64,000 nt of DNA from JAVBLW01 sp031553215. Lineage in GTDB: Bacteria > Bacillota_I > Bacilli_A > Acholeplasmatales > Anaeroplasmataceae. The DNA is taken from positions 146,779 to 210,778 of the forward strand of contig JAVBLW010000001.1 of the NCBI GenBank assembly GCA_031553215.1, given 5' to 3'. The notes under the pieces are model-generated. The model searched no databases. It was not told the DNA's origin and was given only the letters and a program-made list of their open reading frames with translations. Shown in pieces: positions 42,073-51,012 of the stretch. The position numbers and the translations under genes are program-made. Position 1 is the stretch's first letter. Each line of letters opens with the position of its first letter.

Positions 42073-43467
42073 TTATGATATTTTTTCTTTTTTATGTTGT
42101 AAATATAGATATATACCAACAAAGGTTACCCCTATTATTAAGAAGAATATATATTTATTTTCATTAAAAAAGCTTTCCTTAACATATATCGTAATTGTTT
42201 GATATGTATATTTATTGCTAGAATTTTTTACCTTCAATGTTACAACATATATTCCCTTTTTATTAATATTTACATTGGAATCATCTATTTCAATATTATC
42301 TGTAATATCACCATCATATTTATCATTAGCTGATATATATCTATAATAATTAATTGATTTACCTTTATTAACACTTATATTACTTTTCACTGTTATGGAG
42401 GGGGACGAATCACAATAAACATTAACATACAATCCAACTTTTGTAGTATTTCCTGATTTATCACTAATTGTATAATATACATAATAATTACCTATTATAG
42501 GGAAAACTAATGACTCATCAATTACAATATCATAAATCGTCAATGTATCACAATTATCATAATATGAAGAAATATATCCTATCCAAAAAATATAATTTGA
42601 ATTTAAAACATCTTGGATACTAATACTTATCTTATTATTACTTAATATTACTGTAGGCTTTACGGTATCCATAACCTTTACTATAGTAGAGAATTTTGTT
42701 TCATTTCCTGATGAATCGACAACTCTAAAATCAACATTTTGGAAACCTAGTTTCTTTGTATCAATATTTGTATATTCTATTAATGAACTAATATTGCCAT
42801 CTAAATTATCTATAGCCGTTATATATTTCAAAATATCAAATTCTTCTCCATATTCAAGGATTATTTCCTTTAGCAAAGAAATCTTAGGTGGCTCTTTATC
42901 TATTACTACTATTGTTGTAGTATATGTGGCTATATTATTTGATTTATCTATGCAACTAACAAGTAATGTATATTTTCCTACCTTAGATGCCTCTAAAGTA
43001 GTTTGATATTTTATTTCTAATTCAGAAGGTTTATTTATATTATCAACAAATATAAAATAATCATTGTAATTTACCTTTTCGCCTATTCCAATAATTATAT
43101 CAGCAACCTGTACTATTTTAGGTGCTTCTCTATCAATTTCAACTACTTGAAAAGTAACTGTAGCCTGCTCTTCAATGTGAATACATATTGCTGTATAAGT
43201 TAAAAAATAAGTACCAACTTGCGAAGTATTTATAGTTGAGATACTCGTAAACGAGTCTCCTTTTAAATATACAACATCTTCATCTAATTCAATTCCATTT
43301 TTTAATATTTTTGCCTTTGGAAGATCTATATATTTATATATGCTTTCTCCCTTTTCAATCTCTATATACATGTTTTCCCATTCATATGTATAATAGTCCA
43401 GTGCATATACTTGAGTAGTTATTAAAACAGTCATAATCGCTATAATAAAAAAGATAATTTTTTTCAT
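42073..43467 (-). CDS. Membrane-anchored surface protein with about five Ig-like modules
   Basis: 464 residues: signal peptide (1-22), five beta-sandwich modules of about 80 residues (roughly 30-112, 113-192, 193-271, 272-352, 353-430), a transmembrane helix (438-456) and a short basic tail (HKKEKIS). The modules share the DxxPP/APK-I start (DREAPKI, DKEPPKI, DTVKPTV) and the D-x-SGN and VGxY endings (DSSGNE, DKSGNT) of DUF5011/HYR-type Ig folds. It should project from the cell as an adhesin or structural spacer. GAAGGAG precedes the ATG. It follows the XRE regulator and the 82-residue gene on the same strand. Confidence 0.8.
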   Translation of the reverse strand: MKKIIFFIIAIMTVLITTQVYALDYYTYEWENMYIEIEKGESIYKYIDLPKAKILKNGIELDEDVVYLKGDSFTSISTINTSQVGTYFLTYTAICIHIEEQATVTFQVVEIDREAPKIVQVADIIIGIGEKVNYNDYFIFVDNINKPSELEIKYQTTLEASKVGKYTLLVSCIDKSNNIATYTTTIVVIDKEPPKISLLKEIILEYGEEFDILKYITAIDNLDGNISSLIEYTNIDTKKLGFQNVDFRVVDSSGNETKFSTIVKVMDTVKPTVILSNNKISISIQDVLNSNYIFWIGYISSYYDNCDTLTIYDIVIDESLVFPIIGNYYVYYTISDKSGNTTKVGLYVNVYCDSSPSITVKSNISVNKGKSINYYRYISANDKYDGDITDNIEIDDSNVNINKKGIYVVTLKVKNSSNKYTYQTITIYVKESFFNENKYIFFLIIGVTFVGIYLYLQHKKEKIS

Positions 43468-43531
43468 AAATACAACTCCTTCACATTAATTAATAGTGTC
43501 AAAAATTTATATTTACTAAAAAATTATCTTT

Positions 43532-43780
43532 TTATTTCCTTATTGCATTTATAATTGCATTAACATATTTTGTTTCTCCATCGGCATTTATAAGGTGATA
43601 CACATATGGTTCATTAGTTATCAAAGCATTAATTGATTTAAAATCTGATGGATAAACCGAATATATATTTGTTAATTCATTTTTGCATATTTCCTCTATT
43701 TTAGCAATTCTTAATACTATATGTGATTGAAGTAAAATAATCTTTTTATTATTATCATATTCGTACAAAATTCCAATCAT
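43532..43780 (-). CDS. Small unknown protein coupled to the XRE regulator
   Basis: 82 residues, no signal peptide and no membrane segment. The pattern MIGILYEYDNNKKIILLQSH looks like an alpha/beta domain. Its ATG overlaps the stop of the regulator gene (ATGA), so it is translationally coupled and probably functionally tied to it. No family is recognised. Confidence 0.5.
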   Translation of the reverse strand: MIGILYEYDNNKKIILLQSHIVLRIAKIEEICKNELTNIYSVYPSDFKSINALITNEPYVYHLINADGETKYVNAIINAIRK

Positions 43781-44979
43781 AAATTCTCAATTTCTCTATA
43801 TGATGCAATCATCTTAGAAACTATTTCAGAATACCTTTTATAATGTGATAGTTCCTTATAATTATTCAAAACTATTTCTCCATAATAATATATAAAATAA
43901 CCATTTAATGAGTTAATTGCATATGGAAATAGAAATTCTTGAGCAAATAAATTAAATTGCTTTTTATCTAAGTATTGGGCTTGTAAATATTTTAAATAAA
44001 CAAATTCATCATTTGTGACACTATTTATACCCTCCAAATCAAGCAATCTATTTTTAAATTCATCTTCATTTATTTTTTGCAGCCATAGCATTTCAAAAAA
44101 TGAAGAAATAAAACTATCTTTATTGAATCTCTCATATCCACTATTCTCTTTATTATAAATCATTAATATTAATTTTAGGGTATTATATTCCTTAGTTTCA
44201 CAAAAAGTCTCTAATATCGACTTATATTCAGTCAAATTATTGTGTTTTAAGAAGTATATCGCTTTTTTAAAAGCTAATTTTTTCACCTTTTCTATCATAA
44301 AAAATTTATAATGGTATTCAGTAGCTATTTCAAAATATTTTAAAAAATTATTTGAATTTGCCAAGTAATGCACTTCTGCTAAACATTCATATACAAGAGC
44401 AAATATAAAATCATCATTATAATTAAATTGTGAAATGGACTTCAATGTCTCATTTGCTTTTACTAATCGATTATCTCCTATTTGATAGATCGCATAAAAT
44501 AAATATAATACAATAATATCAAAGTCACTCATGTTCTGTCTTAATTTCATTAATTCATTAAATTTTTTTTCCAAATATAATAAATTATTAAAATATAAAT
44601 TAAAAATTATTTTTATTATATTGGCTCGATAATTATCAAAATCGATAACTAAATTATAGATCCTTTTTATTTTATCTACATCATCATAATAATAAGCTTT
44701 GATAATATCCCTTAATAAGCTCTTTAATTCATATAAACTAGAAAGATTTTCAGGAGTTAATTGAACATTTTCACATATTTTAGATAAGAAATATGGATTT
44801 GGTATTATGGCATTTCTTTCAATTTTGCATAAATATGATGTGGAACAAAAATTTTCTGTAACGCTCTCTAAGGTTTTTGATAGTTTTAATCTCTTTAATT
44901 TTATTTCAGAACCTATTATTTGATATGGATTATCCTCCTTTTCCAGCCGTCTTAATAATTCATTCTCTAAATCATTCAT
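43777..44979 (-). CDS. XRE-type HTH regulator with long helical (TPR-like) C-terminal domain
   Basis: 400 residues. Residues 20-75 are a Cro/CI helix-turn-helix (GSEIKLKRLKLSKTLESVTE, then CSTSYLCKIERN). Residues 85-400 are all helical with repeating YLFYAIYQIGD, ALVYECLAEVHYL and LKLILMIYNKE segments, resembling the TPR domain of Rgg/PlcR-class peptide-sensing regulators. Peptide sensing is inference. The Shine-Dalgarno is AAAGGGTGA. Downstream on the same strand are an 82-residue protein (ATGA overlap) and the Ig-like surface protein, both candidates for its targets. Confidence 0.7.
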   Translation of the reverse strand: MNDLENELLRRLEKEDNPYQIIGSEIKLKRLKLSKTLESVTENFCSTSYLCKIERNAIIPNPYFLSKICENVQLTPENLSSLYELKSLLRDIIKAYYYDDVDKIKRIYNLVIDFDNYRANIIKIIFNLYFNNLLYLEKKFNELMKLRQNMSDFDIIVLYLFYAIYQIGDNRLVKANETLKSISQFNYNDDFIFALVYECLAEVHYLANSNNFLKYFEIATEYHYKFFMIEKVKKLAFKKAIYFLKHNNLTEYKSILETFCETKEYNTLKLILMIYNKENSGYERFNKDSFISSFFEMLWLQKINEDEFKNRLLDLEGINSVTNDEFVYLKYLQAQYLDKKQFNLFAQEFLFPYAINSLNGYFIYYYGEIVLNNYKELSHYKRYSEIVSKMIASYREIENL

Positions 44980-45080
44980 TATTTATCACCCTTTCGGATA
45001 TATTATATAATGTGCTTTATTTATAGCGAAGAAATTATCAATTGAGAAAAAAATCTTTTTTTGTAATACTTAGTCGTTTT

Positions 45081-45254
45081 TTAACTTTTTTTGTATATTA
45101 TCATTGCTGAAAAAGAATATATTTGCATCTTATTATCATAAAAATGACATATATCATACTTTATATCTACCACTTCTATCTCATCATTCAAGAAATCATT
45201 TATGGCTTTTTCTAAATCCTTTTCATGTTCAAAATCAAATATTTTTACTTTCAT
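45081..45254 (-). CDS. Cse60-like small sporulation protein
   Basis: A 57-residue ORF not noticed by length filters. Its start MKVKIFDFEHEKDLEKAIND and the later VVDIKYDI match the Cse60 family (MKVKVFDxEHExDLExxIN...IIDIKY as I recall it), small proteins made under sporulation sigma control in Bacillus. AGGTGATAAA gives a strong Shine-Dalgarno. It lies on its own between the nth terminator and the XRE regulator gene. Family recognised from memory, function unknown. Confidence 0.7.
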   Translation of the reverse strand: MKVKIFDFEHEKDLEKAINDFLNDEIEVVDIKYDICHFYDNKMQIYSFSAMIIYKKS

Positions 45255-45287
45255 TTTATCACCTATTTAATATATATCCCAAAACAA

Positions 45288-45328
45288 AAAAAAAGTTTGT
45301 CGATTAATAATCCCGACAAAACTTTTTT
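45288..45328 (-). terminator. nth terminator
   Basis: AAAAAGTTTGTCG pairs with CGACAAAACTTTTT with one bulge; T9 on the minus strand. The nth stop codon is in the loop. Confidence 0.75.
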
Positions 45329-45921
45329 AATTCACATTCTTCACATTTTGGTCTTTTTGCTGTACAATAATACCTTCCAAACAATAAAAATAAATGGTGA
45401 GCTTCAATCCAAAGTTTTTCTGGTATTTGTTTCATCATATTTTTTTCAACATCTAATTCGCTACTATCAACATTAGATATCTTCAGTTTTATTGCAATCC
45501 TCTTTACATGAGTATCTACAGCAATCCTTGGTATTCCGAATGCTAATGCCAATACAACATTCGCTGTTTTTCTTCCAACACCAGGTAGTAAAACCAATTT
45601 TTCATATTCTTTAGGAAGTAATCCTTGATACTTTTCCTTTATTATTGAAGCAATTTCTATTAGATTTTTTGACTTTACTTTTGACAAGCCTAAAGGATGG
45701 ATAATTCTTTCTACTTCTGAAATTTCTGCTATTGATAATTCATTGAAATCAGGATATTTTGCAAATAAAATAGGCGTTATATTATTAACTGCTTTATCAG
45801 TAGTTTGAGCACTGAGCATAACTGCACAAATCAATTCATAATCATTATTGAAATTTAATTCACAACTAGGATTAGGAATTATTTTTTTTAATGTATCCAC
45901 TATCTCTAATGTTCTATTCAT
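45304..45921 (-). CDS. nth: Endonuclease III (DNA glycosylase/AP lyase)
   Basis: Removes oxidised pyrimidines and cleaves abasic sites. The 205-residue protein has the helix-hairpin-helix LPGVGRKTANVV with catalytic Lys118, Asp136 in VDTHVKRI, and the [4Fe-4S] cluster C186-x6-C193-x2-C196-x5-C202. All key residues are present. It starts one base after the dnaD stop, as in the conserved dnaD-nth pair of Bacilli, so it belongs to the dapB-dnaD-nth transcript. Confidence 0.96.
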   Translation of the reverse strand: MNRTLEIVDTLKKIIPNPSCELNFNNDYELICAVMLSAQTTDKAVNNITPILFAKYPDFNELSIAEISEVERIIHPLGLSKVKSKNLIEIASIIKEKYQGLLPKEYEKLVLLPGVGRKTANVVLALAFGIPRIAVDTHVKRIAIKLKISNVDSSELDVEKNMMKQIPEKLWIEAHHLFLLFGRYYCTAKRPKCEECELKKFCRDY

Positions 45922-45922
45922 A

Positions 45923-46537
45923 TTACTTAATCATTTCGTATATTTTATCCAAAGCATTCGCTTTTTGAGATGTCATTTTAGATGACAAAGTCATACTTTG
46001 TTTCTTTGCTGCTAATAATTCTTTTTCAATATTTTTAAATGTGACTCTATTCATTTTAACGCTTTCTATAACAGCTTTTTTTATTTCCTCATAATTGTAG
46101 CCATCAATTGAAAACCATTCAGAAATAACATTAAATTCAATCGGAGTTAATGGTCTTTTTATTTCACCTTCAATTAATTTAATAGTAAGGCTTATCTCAC
46201 TATCGTCAACACTTTCTGTATCTTCGAATAGCTTTTCCACTTTTTCAAAAAATGGTTTAAGGGATATTGATTCATCCCCAATACCATTTTTATATTCAAG
46301 ATATATTGAATATATGTTTTTTTCCATTAAAGAAGTCATTGATTCCTCTACTTCTCTTTTAGTTAAACCAGTTTCAGATATAATTTTTGATGTTCTTATT
46401 TTTTTACTAGTTTTATATATATCTAATATTTTTATTAAAACTAGTACATCTACAGGATTTAAATCTAATGCTTTATAATTTCTAATTATTAATTTGTTAT
46501 AATCTAATAATCCTTGCTCGTATAGTTTTTCAATCAT
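45923..46537 (-). CDS. dnaD: DnaD domain protein (primosomal DnaD)
   Basis: Helps load the replicative helicase at oriC and restart sites in Bacillota. The 204-residue product has an N-terminal winged-helix part (KIRTSKIISETGLTKREVEESM) and the DnaD C-terminal domain near residues 120-190 with RPLTPIEFNVISEWFSIDGYNYEEI. Upstream is a GTG overlapping the dapB stop, but that GTG lies in the AAGGTGA Shine-Dalgarno of this ATG. It sits between dapB and nth; dnaD-nth is conserved in Bacilli. Confidence 0.9.
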   Translation of the reverse strand: MIEKLYEQGLLDYNKLIIRNYKALDLNPVDVLVLIKILDIYKTSKKIRTSKIISETGLTKREVEESMTSLMEKNIYSIYLEYKNGIGDESISLKPFFEKVEKLFEDTESVDDSEISLTIKLIEGEIKRPLTPIEFNVISEWFSIDGYNYEEIKKAVIESVKMNRVTFKNIEKELLAAKKQSMTLSSKMTSQKANALDKIYEMIK

Positions 46538-46542
46538 ATCGT

Positions 46543-47199
46543 TCACCTTATTTCTTCTATTATATCATTGAAGACTTTCATGAATCCATTCAAAAAAGCC
46601 TTTCTATCTAGTATTTCATGGGTGATGGTTATTTTTTCACCCTCATCAATAAATGAGACTTCATGAATTGCAATTGCATCATTCGTTCTCACCGATTGAA
46701 TATCCTTTTTATTTAAATCCAGTATTTTTGCTATTTTCTTCGATGTTCCACTCGGTTTATCCTTTTTGGTAACATTATGCGTTTCAATAACATCTATTAC
46801 TTCAAATTTTTTCCTAAGATCTGTAATTTGTTTCAATAATATTTCATATCCTAAAGAATAATTGGGAGTCCAATAGAATATACTATTATTCTCTTTTGCA
46901 AAAGTCTTCATCTTTGAAATTTCCTTATCAGAAAATCCTGTTGTTCCAGAAATAACATTAATACCACGTTTTAATGCTTTACTTATTATTTCTCGAGAAA
47001 TTTCATGTTCTGTAAAATCAATAACTATTCTTATGTTAGGATAGTCAAGGGAAAAATCTAAATCCTGATATGTTTTATCTAAGAATAAATTCTCTCGCTT
47101 ATCAAAACCAATTATTTCTTCTACATTTGGATTTCCCTTTACTATTTTGTAAATACTTTGTCCCATCTTGCCACTAATACCACAAATCAAGACATTCAA
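46543..47199 (-). CDS. dapB: 4-hydroxy-tetrahydrodipicolinate reductase, H160-equivalent replaced
   Basis: NAD(P)H-dependent step of the DAP/lysine pathway; its branch also gives dipicolinate for spores. The 218 residues are on the short side of the family (240-270). GISGKMGQ is the dinucleotide loop, GTTGFS is conserved, and the active site reads ETHNVTKKDKPSGTS: H141 and K145 match E. coli H159 and K163, but N142 replaces H160, which contacts substrate. The start is TTG: the only good Shine-Dalgarno (GGGGGTGA) points to it, and that site lies inside the terminator hairpin preceding the gene. First gene of the dapB-dnaD-nth unit. Confidence 0.88.
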   Translation of the reverse strand: MNVLICGISGKMGQSIYKIVKGNPNVEEIIGFDKRENLFLDKTYQDLDFSLDYPNIRIVIDFTEHEISREIISKALKRGINVISGTTGFSDKEISKMKTFAKENNSIFYWTPNYSLGYEILLKQITDLRKKFEVIDVIETHNVTKKDKPSGTSKKIAKILDLNKKDIQSVRTNDAIAIHEVSFIDEGEKITITHEILDRKAFLNGFMKVFNDIIEEIR

Positions 47200-47241
47200 A
47201 AAAATCACCCCCTAACTTAAGATATGCTAGAGTGATTTTTT
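47199..47241 (-). terminator. rnc terminator whose 3' arm contains the dapB ribosome-binding site
   Basis: AAAAAATCAC pairs with GTGATTTTTT; on the minus strand the 3' arm is GTGATTTTTTT preceded by GGGG, and the T tract runs directly into the TTG start of dapB. Confidence 0.7.
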
Positions 47242-47242
47242 G

Positions 47243-47914
47243 TTATTGACTATCGGCTAGTTTATCCAAAGCTTTCTTTGCTGCTTCTTGTTCAGCATCT
47301 TTCTTTGATTTACCTGAACCTCTACCCATTATTATAGTATCCATTTTAACAATGGCTGTATATGTTCTATCATGCGATGGACCTTCTTCATTTTCTATCT
47401 CATAAGATATACTTCTTTTATCAGCTTGTACTAATTCTTGGAAATGAGATTTATAATCTTTGATTATAAGTACCTCTTTTGCATATGGAAGCACAATCTT
47501 TTCGAACACCTCATATGTCTTATCAAAGCCAAATGTCTCAAAAACAGCTCCTAATACAGCTTCAAAAGCATCTGCAATAATAGCAGGCCTTTCTCTACCA
47601 CCAGTTTTTTCTTCGCCATTTCCAAGTAATATATATTGTGAAAGTTGTAAGTGACCTGCATAAATAACTAGCGCTTCTTCTCTAACGGATTGGGCTCTTT
47701 TCTTAGTCATTGCTCCTTCATCAATTTTTTCAGTTTTTATCAAATGCTTACTCATGCATAACTCTAAAACAGCATCCCCTAAGAATTCTAATCTTTCATT
47801 ACACTCTCCACCATTTTCATTTGCATATGATGAATGAGTAAGTGCTTCTTTTAATAATTTATTATCTAAAAAATTCAAACTTAATTTTTGTGCTAATTCA
47901 TTAATTTTGTTCAT
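47243..47914 (-). CDS. rnc: Ribonuclease III
   Basis: Double-strand-specific RNase for rRNA and mRNA maturation. The 223-residue protein has the nuclease signature ERLEFLGDAVLEL (about 40-52) with acidic metal ligands, DAFEAVLGAVFE for the second pair, and a C-terminal double-stranded-RNA-binding domain (about 155-222, with GRGSGKSKKDAEQEAAKKAL). The start lies 14 bases inside plsX, so translation is coupled. In Bacilli fab genes and acpP usually separate plsX and rnc; here nothing does. Confidence 0.96.
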   Translation of the reverse strand: MNKINELAQKLSLNFLDNKLLKEALTHSSYANENGGECNERLEFLGDAVLELCMSKHLIKTEKIDEGAMTKKRAQSVREEALVIYAGHLQLSQYILLGNGEEKTGGRERPAIIADAFEAVLGAVFETFGFDKTYEVFEKIVLPYAKEVLIIKDYKSHFQELVQADKRSISYEIENEEGPSHDRTYTAIVKMDTIIMGRGSGKSKKDAEQEAAKKALDKLADSQ

Positions 47915-48920
47915 TATTGCTTCCTTCTTCCTTTTTCGGAAGACTAGCGATTACCTTATCAATAACTTTATTTTCTACCATTAGTCTTGCTTGTCTAATA
48001 GCATTAGAATATGCATAAGCATCACTACTTCCATGAGCTTTTACTACAGGAGTACCAATACCTAAAACCATTGCTCCACCAATTTCACTTGCATCAAGGC
48101 GTTTGGCAAATCTTTTGATATTTTTTTTCATAAATAAATATCCAATTTTTCCACCTATAGAAGATTTTATTTCTTCTTTTAAAATAGAGGCCATTGCTTT
48201 AGCTGTACCTTCCATAGTTTTCATAACCATATTTCCAGTAAATCCGTCAGTAATTAATACATCACATTCAGATGTTAATAATTCTTTTGACTCAACATTA
48301 CCACCAAAATTTATTTCCTTACACGCTTCTAAAGCATAATATGTTTCTTTATCAACTTCGCGTCCTTTACCAGGTTCAGTACCAATATTCAGTAATCCAA
48401 CTTTTGGTTCTTTAACATTTAAAACTTCTTTTGAAACGATACTTGCACATACTGCTAAATCAACAATATGTTCAGGTCTTAATTCAACATTCGCCCCAAC
48501 ATCTAACAAAATACGCCCCTTTTGATCAACTGAAGGAATAATTGGACATAAGGCAACTCTGCTCATTTGTTCCAGTTTTCTAATAATAAGGTGTGCTCCT
48601 ACGATTATACATTGAGTTGGTCCAGAACTTACTACTGCATCGACTTCTTTATTTTTTCCAGCTTTTAATGCCAAGACTAAAGATGCATCCCTATTATTTC
48701 TTATCGCCTTAACAGGATCTTTTTCTCCCATATCAACAAAATTAGTTGTATGAACAATACTAATTCTTTCTCTATTCGTTAACAATGGAGTTATTTTTTC
48801 TTCATCTCCATAAAGTACTATTTCAATATCATTATATCTTTTTATTGCCTGCATAGAACCTTCAACAGTCGTATTAACTCCGAAATCTCCACCCATAGCA
48901 TCAACTGCAATTTTAATCAT
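47901..48920 (-). CDS. plsX: Phosphate acyltransferase PlsX
   Basis: Interconverts acyl-ACP and acyl-phosphate, feeding PlsY in phospholipid synthesis. The 339-residue length is standard. KIAVDAMGGDFG opens the protein; SSGPTQCIIVGAHLI and LLDVGANVELRPEHIVDLA, TDGFTGNMVMKT and GGAMVLGIGTPVVKAHG follow. Genes around it differ from Bacillus: fapR is absent on the recG side and fab genes on the rnc side. In a cell with FakA/FakB it also links exogenous fatty acid to acyl-ACP. AAGGTGA precedes the ATG. Confidence 0.95.
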   Translation of the reverse strand: MIKIAVDAMGGDFGVNTTVEGSMQAIKRYNDIEIVLYGDEEKITPLLTNRERISIVHTTNFVDMGEKDPVKAIRNNRDASLVLALKAGKNKEVDAVVSSGPTQCIIVGAHLIIRKLEQMSRVALCPIIPSVDQKGRILLDVGANVELRPEHIVDLAVCASIVSKEVLNVKEPKVGLLNIGTEPGKGREVDKETYYALEACKEINFGGNVESKELLTSECDVLITDGFTGNMVMKTMEGTAKAMASILKEEIKSSIGGKIGYLFMKKNIKRFAKRLDASEIGGAMVLGIGTPVVKAHGSSDAYAYSNAIRQARLMVENKVIDKVIASLPKKEEGSNNEQN

Positions 48921-48971
48921 AATTATTCACCTTCCACGTTTCTCTATTATACTCTTTTTATATCATAAAAA

Positions 48972-50966
48972 CTAGTTTAATTTTATTTTTTCACTGTTAA
49001 ATGTATCCAAAATATCCTCAATAATTGGAAATTTCTCAATATTATTTATATGTTTATGATATATTTCTTTTGCATCATTTCTAGCACATTCATATATTCG
49101 TATATCATTTTCTAATTCTAATTCTAAAAAACCACTTTGTTTTTCTCCTAAAAAATCTCCGGGTCCTCTTAATTTCAAATCTTCATCACTTAAAGTAAAA
49201 CAATCATTACAACTTTCTAAAACATTAAGTCTTTGACAATCATCATTATTACTAACCAAGTAGCAATATGATTCTAGATCATTTCTTCCAACTCTTCCTC
49301 TTAATTGATGTAACTGACTAAGACCAAATCTCTCTGCATTAAATATCACCATTAACGTAGCATTCTTAATATCAACCCCAACCTCAATTACTGTAGTAGA
49401 AATTAAAACATCTATTTCATGATTCTTAAATTGATTCATAATTTTATCTTTTTCCTGCGATTTTAAATTACCGTGAATCGTTGAGATTTCAATTTTTGGC
49501 AATCTCATATTCAATAAATCATAACATTCATTTATAGAAATAGCTTCTATTTTTTCACTCTCATTAACCAACGGAACTATAACAAAAACTTGATTACCAT
49601 TGGAAATATTCCTCTTTATTTCTTCGACTAAAAAGTCTAAATCGGTCATTTTCATTGCTTTAGTAATGACTTCTTTTCTACCAAGTGGTTTTGTCTTAAT
49701 TGAAGTTATATCTAAGTCACCAAATCTAGTTATTCCAAGTGTTCTTGGAATCGGAGTTGCAGTTAAAAACATAGCATCAACACACTCACCTTTATCTAGC
49801 AGCTTACTTCTTTCTCTTACTCCAAAACGATGTTGCTCGTCAATTATAACTAAACCCAAATTTTTAAATTTGACAGTGTCTTCTATCAAAGCATGAGTCC
49901 CAATCAAAATGTCAATTCTCTTATTCATTGTATGCTCCAATATTTCTAATCTATCCTTGTTCTTTGTAGAACCAGTTAATAGTGCAATCCGAATTTTATA
50001 ATCGTTAAGTAATTTGCAAAAGTAATTATAATGCTGAATCGCTAATATTTCTGTTGGTGCCATTAATACAACTTGGTATGAAGCAGAGACGTTTGCGAGT
50101 GCAATTAGCAAACTAACAATACTTTTTCCACTACCTACATCGCCCTGTACTAATCTATTCATAATCTGATTTGAACGAGTTTCTTCAAGCATTGTATTTA
50201 TAGCTATTTGCTGATCACTAGTTAATTTATAAGGAAGGTCATTTATCAATTTACTAATTTTAGTTTCATCATATTTTTTAGGTTCCTTTTTTACACTATC
50301 ATAATAGTATCTTAAGCATTCAAAAGATATGGAAGACTCCAAATATTTTGAATATTTTTTTCGACGAAAAATTTGCTTTATGTCAAATTTTGTAGTCGGA
50401 AAATGACTAATTTTTAGATAGTCATTATACTCTAATAAGCGGTATTTTTCGACCAAAAAATTAGGTATTTTATCGTCAAATTTTAATTCATATTGCAAGT
50501 ATATATCACTAATTATTTTCTTTATTGTCTTATTTGGCATATCTATATCATAGTACGTCTCAATTTTTGAACTTGAATTTTCCAAATTTATCTCTTTTGC
50601 AATGATTTCTCTCTCTTTGTACTTATAATTGCCATAAATCGTGATATTTTGGCCCTTTTTTAACCTAAAACGCCAAAAATCTTGTCCAAAAACAAGAACT
50701 TTAACTAGTATACCAGAAACATTTATGGAGAAAATCAAGCTATTTACACTGTTTTTGAATTTCCTTGTAATTATTCCAGAAGTAATATTACCGCTTAAGC
50801 ATAATAATTTATTTTCTAAAATATTACTTAAATTTTCTTTTTCATATACTACATATTTTATTGGAAGATTTAATAAAAAATCCTTGATAGTATAGATGCC
50901 TTTTTCATTCAAATAAATTAGACTTTTTTTACCTATTCCTTTAAGAATTGATATATCAATATTCAT
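48972..50966 (-). CDS. recG: ATP-dependent DNA helicase RecG
   Basis: Remodels stalled forks and branched DNA. The 664-residue protein has an N-terminal wedge/OB region, helicase motif I VQGDVGSGKSIVSLL, the DExH box DEQHRFG, motif III TATPIPRTLGI, motif V EVGVDI and motif VI QLRGRVGR. The start is the ATG after TTGGAGGAAC. That site directly follows the T tract of the fakA terminator; an in-frame start further upstream would run through it. plsX follows 51 bases on. Confidence 0.95.
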   Translation of the reverse strand: MNIDISILKGIGKKSLIYLNEKGIYTIKDFLLNLPIKYVVYEKENLSNILENKLLCLSGNITSGIITRKFKNSVNSLIFSINVSGILVKVLVFGQDFWRFRLKKGQNITIYGNYKYKEREIIAKEINLENSSSKIETYYDIDMPNKTIKKIISDIYLQYELKFDDKIPNFLVEKYRLLEYNDYLKISHFPTTKFDIKQIFRRKKYSKYLESSISFECLRYYYDSVKKEPKKYDETKISKLINDLPYKLTSDQQIAINTMLEETRSNQIMNRLVQGDVGSGKSIVSLLIALANVSASYQVVLMAPTEILAIQHYNYFCKLLNDYKIRIALLTGSTKNKDRLEILEHTMNKRIDILIGTHALIEDTVKFKNLGLVIIDEQHRFGVRERSKLLDKGECVDAMFLTATPIPRTLGITRFGDLDITSIKTKPLGRKEVITKAMKMTDLDFLVEEIKRNISNGNQVFVIVPLVNESEKIEAISINECYDLLNMRLPKIEISTIHGNLKSQEKDKIMNQFKNHEIDVLISTTVIEVGVDIKNATLMVIFNAERFGLSQLHQLRGRVGRNDLESYCYLVSNNDDCQRLNVLESCNDCFTLSDEDLKLRGPGDFLGEKQSGFLELELENDIRIYECARNDAKEIYHKHINNIEKFPIIEDILDTFNSEKIKLN

Positions 50967-50979
50967 TATAGTTCCTCCA

Positions 50980-51008
50980 AAAAATAAAGGTTGGAATATT
51001 CCAACCTT
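50980..51008 (-). terminator. fakA terminator, abutting the recG ribosome-binding site
   Basis: AAGGTTGGAAT/ATTCCAACCTT, an 11-bp perfect palindrome; on the minus strand TATTTTTT follows and then TTGGAGG, the recG Shine-Dalgarno. Confidence 0.8.
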
Positions 51009-51012
51009 GTTT

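Noticed and set aside
46543..46545. Possible UGA recoding (mollicute code)
   Set aside because: TGA ends dapB and the XRE gene at the expected places, and Trp is encoded by TGG throughout the long housekeeping genes.
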